From Candidatus Bipolaricaulota bacterium (GTDB lineage: Bacteria > Bipolaricaulota > Bipolaricaulia > UBA7950 > UBA9294), in the NCBI GenBank assembly GCA_018817505.1, contig JAHITR010000130.1, positions 1 to 37,116 on the forward strand: DNA of 37,116 bases, given 5' to 3'. Shown piece by piece: positions 25,816-33,721 of this stretch. The notes under the pieces are model-generated. The model did not search any database, had not been told where the DNA came from, and saw only the letters and a list, made by a program, of their open reading frames with translations. How positions within the stretch are numbered: the first letter of the stretch is position 1; each line of letters starts with the position of its first letter. Both the position numbers and the translations under genes were made by a program.

Positions 25816-26703
25816 ATGATTGCCGTCTTGGGAAGCATCAACATGGATCTCGTGGTAAGCGTCCCTCGCTTCCCTTCCCCAGGTGAGACGCTTCATGGCT
25901 CAGAGGTTGGCTACTACTGTGGGGGGAAGGGCGCCAATCAGGCAGTGGCAGCGGCGCGATTGGGTGCGGATGTACGCCTCTTCGGCAAGGTGGGCGACGA
26001 TGCCTTTGGCGATCGGCTGCTGGACGGGCTCCGAAGCCACCGCGTCGACGTCGATGCGGTCGAATGCGAGTCAGGCTGTGCTACTGGGTTGGCGTCGATC
26101 TGGGTGAATGACGCAGGCGAAAATGCAATCGTTCTGGCAGCGGGGGCCAATGATCGCGTGGACGATGCCTATGTCGAATGCCGTGGCGCTGCCATCCGCG
26201 CTGCCAGCATCCTGCTTCTTCAATTAGAAATTCCTATTAAAACCATCGCGCACATGTTGCTTCGCCTTCCCAGGAACAAGATGACGGTGATTCTCGATCC
26301 GGCACCTGCTTGTGATCTCTCGGTGCTGCCGTTGGATCGCATTGATATTCTGACGCCCAATGAACACGAACTACGACTCATTTCCGGGAAAGAGAGCCTG
26401 GAAGAAGGCGCTTTTGATTTGCTGGATCGTGGCGCAAAGCATGTCGTATGCACAATGGGGCATGCCGGAGCCGTCTGGTTCTCATCAGACGGAACGATGG
26501 CACATTTCTCGGCGCCTGAAGTGGCCGTCGTGGACACAACAGCAGCTGGAGATGCGTTCAATGGCGCACTTGCGTGGGCACTGCAGACCCGCTCACTCGA
26601 AGATGCGATCGCCTATGGCGTGCGTGCAGGGGCTCTCGCGACCACGAAGCGCGGCGCACAAGAGTCCCTTCCCACACTGCACGCCATCGAAGCGCTTGCG
26701 TGA
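25816..26703 (+). CDS. rbsK: Ribokinase (PfkB family)
   Basis: This 295-aa kinase phosphorylates ribose to ribose 5-phosphate. MIAVLGSINMDLV begins the chain, the sugar-binding GGKGANQAVAAARLG is at residues 36-50, and GDDAFG at 60-65. DILTPNEHE is near 177 and the catalytic anion-hole motif DTTAAGDAF spans 240-248, with Asp246 the likely base. The order and motifs are those of ribokinase rather than fructokinase, but related deoxyribokinases cannot be excluded. GTGAGGA precedes the ATG. Placed directly after the nucleoside hydrolase gene, it can consume the freed ribose. No transport genes for ribose are seen here, which fits an internal salvage role. Confidence 0.9.
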   Translation: MIAVLGSINMDLVVSVPRFPSPGETLHGSEVGYYCGGKGANQAVAAARLGADVRLFGKVGDDAFGDRLLDGLRSHRVDVDAVECESGCATGLASIWVNDAGENAIVLAAGANDRVDDAYVECRGAAIRAASILLLQLEIPIKTIAHMLLRLPRNKMTVILDPAPACDLSVLPLDRIDILTPNEHELRLISGKESLEEGAFDLLDRGAKHVVCTMGHAGAVWFSSDGTMAHFSAPEVAVVDTTAAGDAFNGALAWALQTRSLEDAIAYGVRAGALATTKRGAQESLPTLHAIEALA

Positions 26704-26730
26704 CTGCGCACTTCCAATAGATGCGCGCGA

Positions 26731-26760
26731 TTGATTTCGTCCGATTAAAGCAGCTATACT
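26731..26760 (+). promoter_or_regulatory. Candidate sigma-70 promoter for the double-LRR gene
   Basis: TTGATT (26731-26736) and TATACT (26755-26760) are separated by 18 bases and match consensus at four and five positions. Transcription would start near 26767, almost at the GTG at 26769, and no ribosome binding site is visible before that codon. The mRNA may therefore be leaderless. Confidence 0.5.
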
Positions 26761-26768
26761 GACATATT

Positions 26769-28271
26769 GTGAATAAGTCACGTTTCCGAATGTTTCATAG
26801 CATGCTCGGTATCTTAGGAATCATTTTACTGCTCTGTGGATTCATCCTGATGGTCTTTCCATCTCTTGAGGCTCGGCTGACCTTTATCCGGCCTGTCTTG
26901 CCTCGATCTACGGCCCTGTCTTCTCCCTTGGCGATTCCTGAGAAAGGCCCCTCGCTCCCCTTGGAAACAGAGACAAGTTTTGCAGATCCCAATCTCGAAG
27001 CGACTGTTCGAAGAGCCATCGCGATCTCAACTGGCGTGATTGAATCCAGCGATCTAGTGGAATTGCTGAGTCTCGATGTGAGCCAGTGCCGCATTACATC
27101 TCTTGAGGGAATTGAGCAGTGTGCCAATCTCATTGAACTCGATCTGAGCGGCAATCACGTTACGAACCTAGCTCCTCTTGCCGAACTTGCCAGGCTAGAG
27201 GTTCTAGATCTTTCTGACAATGGGATTGAGGATTCTGCAAATCTCAATGCCATTTCAGCGTGCGGCAATCTTCGGTTGCTTTCGCTCAGCGCAAACGAAA
27301 TCATCGACATCACGCCATTGGCGAACCTAGAGAACCTTTCTGTCCTAGATCTCTCTGGGAACAAGATCGTGGACGCGTCGTCCTTGCTTGAGAATCGTGG
27401 GTTAGGACGGGGCGACAGCATCGATTTGCGTTTCAATCCAATGGACCTTGGAGAAGGGAGTGCCAACCGTACGACCATCCGGTCTCTGGAAGCGCGAGGG
27501 GCGATGGTCACTCCCTCTGGAGATGTGCGCATCATCGCCTTCGAAGATCAGGGACTCGAGAGAGCCGTTCGAAACGCAGCCGGGCAATGGGAAGGGCAAC
27601 TTCTTGAGGACAATGTACAGCATGTATCTGAGTTGGCGGCAGCGTCCCATGGCATCGTTGATTTGGAGGGACTCCAGTATTTGCATCAGCTCCAGCGCAT
27701 CAATGTCAGTTGGAATGAGATCGTCGACTGCAGCCTGCTTACGCAGTTGCAGCATGTCTATGAATTGAACTTGAAAGGGAACAACGTTGTGGACGTTGCC
27801 CCGATTGTCGCAATCCCCAGCTTGTCTTCTCTGGATCTGTCGGAAAATCGAATCGCGAATATTGATGTGGTTTGGAAATCGCACGGACTCTTGGTCCTCG
27901 CCCTTGCTCGCAATGAGATTAAGACCATTGATGCGATCAGCGATTTGAAGGGGTTGCGACTCTTGGATGTCAGTGGCAATCAAATCGTTGATATCTCGGC
28001 AATCCGAGGATTCTTGTTTCTGGATCACCTCGTGTTGAGCGACAATCAGATTACTGATATCACCGTGCTCTCAGGATTGAGTGCGCTGCGGAACGTTGAG
28101 CTCGCCAACAATCAAGTTGCCGACATCTCTCCTTTGCTCAAGTGTGTGGGCCTACGTGGCGCAGCCGCTGTCGTGGACTTGCGGGGCAATCCACTGGATT
28201 TAAATCCGGGCAGTGAGACTCTCGGCCACGTTGAGGCACTTCAAGCTCGCGGAGTGGATGTCAGGTTCTAG
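26769..28271 (+). CDS. Membrane-anchored double leucine-rich-repeat protein
   Basis: This 500-aa protein has an uncleaved-looking N-terminal helix (residues 11-30) that should anchor it with the LRRs outside. There are two consecutive LRR units. Unit 1 has an N-cap FADPNLEATVRRAI (71-84), LRRs of the type LxxLDLSGNxIxDxxPLxxL, and an end cap with SIDLRFNPMDL and LEARGAMV (215-247). Unit 2 repeats the plan: FEDQGLERAVRNA (258-270), more LRRs, then VVDLRGNPLDL and LQARGVDV at the C-terminus. The 22-residue LRR type is the internalin-like one, used for protein binding. The GTG at 26769 has no ribosome binding site. An internal ATG at 26790 is possible but also lacks one. The binding partner is unknown. 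Confidence 0.85.
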   Translation: MNKSRFRMFHSMLGILGIILLLCGFILMVFPSLEARLTFIRPVLPRSTALSSPLAIPEKGPSLPLETETSFADPNLEATVRRAIAISTGVIESSDLVELLSLDVSQCRITSLEGIEQCANLIELDLSGNHVTNLAPLAELARLEVLDLSDNGIEDSANLNAISACGNLRLLSLSANEIIDITPLANLENLSVLDLSGNKIVDASSLLENRGLGRGDSIDLRFNPMDLGEGSANRTTIRSLEARGAMVTPSGDVRIIAFEDQGLERAVRNAAGQWEGQLLEDNVQHVSELAAASHGIVDLEGLQYLHQLQRINVSWNEIVDCSLLTQLQHVYELNLKGNNVVDVAPIVAIPSLSSLDLSENRIANIDVVWKSHGLLVLALARNEIKTIDAISDLKGLRLLDVSGNQIVDISAIRGFLFLDHLVLSDNQITDITVLSGLSALRNVELANNQVADISPLLKCVGLRGAAAVVDLRGNPLDLNPGSETLGHVEALQARGVDVRF

Positions 28272-28645
28272 CTGAGATCTCTTTCGATCCTGCTGGCGAG
28301 GACGATGGCGCGCGCACGGGGATCGGTGCCCCCAACAAGCCCCCCGACACAACGCGTTTCGTCGCAGCCGATGACCGACTCGTGTTTGCTGCTGGCGTGG
28401 CCTCCCAAGCCTTGCCTGTTTTCTTGAGGCGTCCTTCAATAGCCCAAACAAGCTAGGTTCGGTTGACTGCTGACTGTCCCGACTTGTGCGAGCACACCGG
28501 AGAGCGAGGATTGTGAGACAGACGAAACCATCGCTCAAGTAGATTGTAGGTATGCTAGGTTGTATGTGTGACGCGATCCTGCGACGATTGGCCTTGCTGA
28601 ACAGGACGCGTTCACTGACGAAGGCCAGAGGGATTGGAGGATTCC
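28272..28645. other. Intergenic stretch without a convincing gene
   Basis: This region separates the LRR gene from the beta-helix gene. Minus-strand frame 28200-28538 overlaps the LRR gene and has an Arg/Cys-rich, non-protein-like composition. The plus strand can be read without stop for about 55 codons from 28289, but it has no start or ribosome binding site and no family likeness. TATGCT at 28551-28556 is a weak candidate -10. The only clear element is GGAGG at 28636-28640, the ribosome binding site of the next gene. Confidence 0.4.
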
Positions 28646-31600
28646 ATGCAATCGAGACATCGAGGCAGGCGGGTTGGCTGGTTGGCTACTTCACTGATTG
28701 TCGGATTGCTCGTGTCTGTGAGCGCAGCGGAACTTAACGTTCCCGATGACTACCGGACCATTGAGGATGCCGTCCGTGCAGCGTCCTTCAACGATACGAT
28801 CATTGTTGCCGACAAGTTCACGATCAAGGATTCGATTACCCTTCGGAATGCGAGGCGGCTGACGATCGAAGGCGAATTCCGGTTTCGTCGCAACACGGTC
28901 ATTCAGGGGCGCCGGGACACGGAGCCGGTGATTGAGTTGTTGAACTGTAGTGACCTCACATTCAAGAACTTCACCATTCAAAGCGGTTCGGTCGGAATCA
29001 GTGCAACGAATAGTCGGAATATCGAGATTGTCGAATGCCTTGTCCAGCAGAACGTGGGGGCTGGGCTGTCAGGGGCGGGCTTCGTTCTCGAGGACACGAC
29101 CGTAACCAACAACGCATCGTGGGGCATTGAGCTGATTGGTGATCCCTATGCATCGACGGACGCCACCATCGAATTGATCAACTCCTTTGTGACGGCAAAC
29201 GCTGCGGGGGGAATGAGAATTCAAGACGCCTTCGCGACCATTGAGGGAACAGAATTCACCAGAAATCGAGGCTACGGAATCGTTGTCGATGGCAAGACAG
29301 AGGTCGAATTTGTCGATACGGCCATCCCCACAGTGATTTCGTTGAACAGAGACGGTGGCGTGCTCATACGCGACGCCACGTTTACGCTGCAGGGCACTGC
29401 GCAAATTGAAGACAACCTAGGGGTTGGGATTGAAGCCGAGCGCGCGAATTTGACGGTTGTTGGGGCGACGATTAGTGGGCATCGCACAGCAGGCATCCTC
29501 TACCGTGATTCACACGGAACTGTGGCCGATAGCTTCGTTGTCGACAATGCCGGTGCCGGAATTGTCATCGACGAAGGAAGTGTTGTTACCATTTCGTTGA
29601 CGTCAGTGACCGGACAAGGCACGGACGGCGTGCAAGTCCTGAATGGATCCACGGCAACGGTTAATGGCGGGTCCACGTTGTCTGACAACGCTCAGGCTGG
29701 TCTGCTCCTCGATGGCACGGCAGCGACGATGTCATCTGCGACTGCATCTGGAAACGGTGTGGCAGGAGTCCGCTTGATTCACGGCGCCGTGGGCACGCTT
29801 CAGACAGCAACGATCCAAGGGAACGATATTGACGGCGTGCTCGTCGATGCCTCAACGGTCACCATAGATGGCGGGACCTGCTCTGAGAACGTGCGACACG
29901 GTGTGATGGTGATCCATGACGGAACGGCGACCGCACAGAATGGCGCCGTGTTGTCCGGAAACGGTGTGGATGGTTTGCATGTTGAGTCCGGAGTTGGCGA
30001 GCTTCAAGGAGCATCGGCGGATCAGAATACGCAAGATGGTGTGCGTGTCCTTGGAGGCAGCACCGGGACCGTGGCTGACAGCACGGTTGTTGGCAACGGT
30101 GTTGACGGTGTGGGCGTCGACACGGCGTCGGCCACCATCTCCAACAGCCAAGTCTATGGCAATGGTGCCAATGGGGCTCATGCTCTTCATGACGGTACGC
30201 TCACAGTGATCAACGGATCACGCATCTATGACAACGCGCTGGATGGCGTTCTTGTGGATGCAGCGATTGGAACGATTGATGCGAGTCAGTGCACGGGAAA
30301 TGGAATGCATGGTGCGCACGCTGTGAACGATTCGACATTGACTGTCCTCAATCAGTCCACATTTGGAGCGAACACGCTGGATGGCGTGCTTGTTGAGGAT
30401 AGTTACCTCGATTTTGCAGACAGCACGGCAGATGGGAACGGACGAGATGGTGTGTCGTTGATTGACGCAGAAGCCAAACTGGCGAATGCGACGCTGATCA
30501 ATCAAGTCGTTCACGGCCTTCACATGAGCGGAAGTTACGCGACGGTGACGAGTTCGGACATTCGCAGTAACAGAGCCGAGGGTGTGTTTGAACAAAAATC
30601 ACGCTTGTCATTAATTGACAGTGAGGTTGTTGCCAACGGGAACAACGGTGTGTTACTTGAAAACGCGCTCGTCGACGTACTTCGCACACTGTTTAGCGCC
30701 AACGGTATCCACGGCATTCTTGGAGGGAACAACTCTAGCGCCACGTTGACCGATTCGACGCTGACCCAACATCCGAGTGAAGGGGCCTATTTCTCCACCA
30801 GTTCTGGCGACTTCCTTCGCTGCTCGATTACTGACAATGCACCGCACGGAATCGGCACGGATGTGGCTGCCTTGGTGATGGCGGATTCGGACATCTCAAA
30901 CAACGAAGTTCATGGGATTAACCTCGTCAACTCCACGGCTGATTTACTTGCCTGCACGTTTACTGGCAATGGCGATACCGGTTTGGAATCGCAGGACTCC
31001 ACGGCATCCCTAGCGGATTGTGCATTCGCCAATCAGGGAGCCGAAGGCATCGATCTGGCAAACTCGGCCGCCAATTTGGAGAACTCAACGATTCTAAACA
31101 GCGTCGGTGTCGGGTTGATGGCCAGCCGCTCAGTTATTGCGTTGGATGGCGGGGCGATTCGCAACAATGGATCGCACGGCATGCAGTTGACCAAGGCGTC
31201 TGTCGGAGCGACGGATGTGACCGTCACCGGGAACGCGGGAAGTGGTGTTTTGGGCGATTCCGCGGGTGCCACTTTTGTGGATTGCACAGTAAGTGAGAAC
31301 ACATCGCACGGCATGAACCTGACGTTCTCGCAAGTGAGCTTTGAGAAGGGCGAGATTTCGGACAACGGGGCGACAGGCATCACCGGACGCGAGCGATCCC
31401 GCGTTACGTTGATCAACACATCGGTTACCGGACACTCCGGTGCCGGTGTTCTTCTCGAAGATTCATCGGGAGACATTCGCGCGACCACACTTCAGAAGAA
31501 CGGGGCCGAGGCGGTTGTTGCTGCCAATTCAGTGGTGCGTATCGTCGACGGAAGCTTGGTCGCCGACAACGAGGCAAGTGGCATCCAGCTGGCCAATTCT

Positions 31601-33649
31601 TTCCTGGAAGTCAAGGGAAGTACGATTCGCGACAACGCCATGCACGGAATTGATGCCGTGCTATCAACATTGGCTGTGTCCAACGCGGACATCGTCGATC
31701 AGGTCAATGATGGCCTTCATCTGTCGGACTCCAAAGCAGACCTTGAGATCGTGGATGTGTCAAACAATGATGAGCGAGGCATTTATGCCGAGGAAAACTC
31801 GGAGGTCAAGCTTCGAGGGAGCACAGTTACTGGCAACGGTACGGAAGGAATTGAGATCCTCGCCAGTACAGTTGAGCTTATCGATGCGGAAGTCACTGAC
31901 AATGGGGCAGATGGCGTTCTCGCATATGACGGCAACTTGATTGTCGTCGAGTCAGTGATTTCGGATCACCAGCTCTTTGGCGTCGCCCTCAGCGGCACGG
32001 CGGCAGAAATCACGGACTGTGAAATCACAGACAATGGCAGCTTTGGCATCTACGGCGCCAATGGAGCCACGTGCGTGCTGATGGCATCCAGTGTGTCCGG
32101 GAATGCAGAGGGTGGCGTGAAGCTTCAAGATGGCGCCATTGACGTCATCGCTAGCCAGATCAGCTCTAATGAAGAGCACGGAATCCTGGCCATCGAGGGC
32201 ATTGTCAATCTATCGCAAGCATCGCGTATCACGGACCAACCAGACGATGCGTTGCACCTGATCGGCGCATCAGCCAAGTTGGTCGATTCAACGCTGGATG
32301 ACAATGGTGGCGATGCCATTGACGCTTCGAACAGCAAGGCGACTGTGCAGGGCTGCACACTGTCGGACAATGGAGAGAACGCGATCCGCTCAGTCTCCAG
32401 CTCAGTGACGGCCTCCACCAGCATTCTCTCGAGCAACGGCGAATCTGCCGTAGTCGCTACGGATCGCTCTCGCGTTACGCTGATTGGGAGTACGGTTACC
32501 GATCATCCTGACGATGCGTTCGTCATTGACACCAGCGCTGTCGATTTGCAGGACTGTGATGTGGTCGACAACAACGCAAGTGCCGTTTCCTCCACGACTG
32601 GGACGTTGTCGATCTCAGGAACAACAATTACTGGACATCCCACAGATGCTCTTGTTCTTGTCGATTCCCGGGCTGAGATTCGCAGCTCATCGATTGAGGA
32701 CAATGGCGGTTCAGCGATTCACGCTACGACATCCACCATTTCTTGTGATGATGCGACCATTCAACGACACCCGACGCACGGGATTGTGCTAGTTGGCTCA
32801 TCTCTTGAATGGGTGGGCAGCATTCTCGCGGCCAACGAGGGCAGCGGTGTCACAGCAGACGACTCTCAAATTACGGTGTCGGCGAGTACGATTGCTGACA
32901 ACGCAGACTACGCTTTGTATCTGTCTGTCAGCTCAGCTGTGATATCCAATGGCTCGGTTCTCCGTGCCAATGGCGACGTCGCGGTGATGACGGTCAATTC
33001 GACGCTGACTGTCTTGGATTCCAGCATTGTTGAGCACCCCAAGAGCGGTGTTGTGCTGGACAATTCACCGGCATCCATTTCAGACAGCTCGATTAGCGAC
33101 AACCTGGGCTGGGCCATCGAAGCGATCAACGAGTCGGCTTTCATGACTGCGCATTCGACCTTCTCAGGGAATACGCTGGGTGGACTGTCTCTGACGCGAT
33201 CTGTTGCCGCGCTGCTGGATGCGACCTTCGTGACGGGCAACCTTGCTGCGGGCATTGAGATCTCGGACCGGGCAGCCATCCTTGTTCTCGATTCGACGAT
33301 TTCGAGCAATGCTGGCTATGGGCTGCTGGTTGATACGTCGTCGGTTTCCATTCGCGGTGCGACGATCACCGGCAACACCGATGATGGGCTGCATCTGCTG
33401 AATCAGTCGGTGCTATCGCTGGTCCTGTCAGATCTATCGAGCAATCAATCCGACGGCCTCCATTTGGAGACGTCTGTGGCCTCGATTCGGCAGAACACGC
33501 TTCGCAACAATCTCGGATTCGGTGTATTCATCGATGGCGCATCGCTGGTTTCTGGATACGACAACGAAATCACCGGGAATGGTACAAATCTGTCAGACCG
33601 TGTTCCTGCTGAACTGACGGAACCTCGTCAAGCCGGACTGGACGAATAG
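28646..33649 (+). CDS. Giant secreted right-handed parallel beta-helix protein
   Basis: This 1667-aa protein starts at ATG 28646, five bases after GGAGG. Residues 1-31 form a signal peptide (MQSRHRGRRVGWL, hydrophobic core, VSVSAA). The mature start VPDDYRTIEDAVRAASFNDTIIV is the usual opening of NosD/CASH-type beta-helix proteins. The rest is a very long run of coils, mostly 22 residues, of the form xNxxHGIxLxxSxAxLxxSxIxx, ending about residue 1645 with an EITGNGT coil and a short polar tail. Such helices occur in polysaccharide lyases, pectin-active enzymes and adhesins. I see no catalytic residue set, and the consensus is so uniform that a structural or binding role is likelier. There is no anchor or sorting motif, and it may be retained by other surface parts. 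Confidence 0.85.
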   Translation: MQSRHRGRRVGWLATSLIVGLLVSVSAAELNVPDDYRTIEDAVRAASFNDTIIVADKFTIKDSITLRNARRLTIEGEFRFRRNTVIQGRRDTEPVIELLNCSDLTFKNFTIQSGSVGISATNSRNIEIVECLVQQNVGAGLSGAGFVLEDTTVTNNASWGIELIGDPYASTDATIELINSFVTANAAGGMRIQDAFATIEGTEFTRNRGYGIVVDGKTEVEFVDTAIPTVISLNRDGGVLIRDATFTLQGTAQIEDNLGVGIEAERANLTVVGATISGHRTAGILYRDSHGTVADSFVVDNAGAGIVIDEGSVVTISLTSVTGQGTDGVQVLNGSTATVNGGSTLSDNAQAGLLLDGTAATMSSATASGNGVAGVRLIHGAVGTLQTATIQGNDIDGVLVDASTVTIDGGTCSENVRHGVMVIHDGTATAQNGAVLSGNGVDGLHVESGVGELQGASADQNTQDGVRVLGGSTGTVADSTVVGNGVDGVGVDTASATISNSQVYGNGANGAHALHDGTLTVINGSRIYDNALDGVLVDAAIGTIDASQCTGNGMHGAHAVNDSTLTVLNQSTFGANTLDGVLVEDSYLDFADSTADGNGRDGVSLIDAEAKLANATLINQVVHGLHMSGSYATVTSSDIRSNRAEGVFEQKSRLSLIDSEVVANGNNGVLLENALVDVLRTLFSANGIHGILGGNNSSATLTDSTLTQHPSEGAYFSTSSGDFLRCSITDNAPHGIGTDVAALVMADSDISNNEVHGINLVNSTADLLACTFTGNGDTGLESQDSTASLADCAFANQGAEGIDLANSAANLENSTILNSVGVGLMASRSVIALDGGAIRNNGSHGMQLTKASVGATDVTVTGNAGSGVLGDSAGATFVDCTVSENTSHGMNLTFSQVSFEKGEISDNGATGITGRERSRVTLINTSVTGHSGAGVLLEDSSGDIRATTLQKNGAEAVVAANSVVRIVDGSLVADNEASGIQLANSFLEVKGSTIRDNAMHGIDAVLSTLAVSNADIVDQVNDGLHLSDSKADLEIVDVSNNDERGIYAEENSEVKLRGSTVTGNGTEGIEILASTVELIDAEVTDNGADGVLAYDGNLIVVESVISDHQLFGVALSGTAAEITDCEITDNGSFGIYGANGATCVLMASSVSGNAEGGVKLQDGAIDVIASQISSNEEHGILAIEGIVNLSQASRITDQPDDALHLIGASAKLVDSTLDDNGGDAIDASNSKATVQGCTLSDNGENAIRSVSSSVTASTSILSSNGESAVVATDRSRVTLIGSTVTDHPDDAFVIDTSAVDLQDCDVVDNNASAVSSTTGTLSISGTTITGHPTDALVLVDSRAEIRSSSIEDNGGSAIHATTSTISCDDATIQRHPTHGIVLVGSSLEWVGSILAANEGSGVTADDSQITVSASTIADNADYALYLSVSSAVISNGSVLRANGDVAVMTVNSTLTVLDSSIVEHPKSGVVLDNSPASISDSSISDNLGWAIEAINESAFMTAHSTFSGNTLGGLSLTRSVAALLDATFVTGNLAAGIEISDRAAILVLDSTISSNAGYGLLVDTSSVSIRGATITGNTDDGLHLLNQSVLSLVLSDLSSNQSDGLHLETSVASIRQNTLRNNLGFGVFIDGASLVSGYDNEITGNGTNLSDRVPAELTEPRQAGLDE

Positions 33650-33671
33650 GCTTCTTTCGGTCGCACGCTGA

Positions 33672-33721
33672 GGCAAGAGGGCGCTATTGTAGTAGTTGGA
33701 CAATGAGCATGCCCTCTTGCC
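33672..33721. repeat. 11-bp perfect inverted repeat between convergent gene ends
   Basis: GGCAAGAGGGC (33672-33682) and GCCCTCTTGCC (33711-33721) are perfect complements with a 28-base loop. The loop contains the stop codon (33684-33686) of the minus-strand PPC/propeller gene. The right arm lies in its last codons and the left arm is 22 bases past the end of the beta-helix gene. There is no T-run on either side, so it may be a terminator of unusual type or a transcript-end stabilising hairpin. Confidence 0.6.

Noticed and set aside
28200-28538. Minus-strand frame of 112 codons between the LRR and beta-helix genes
   Set aside because: It overlaps the end of the LRR gene, lacks a ribosome binding site and has a Cys/Arg/Gln-rich composition unlike the real genes here.
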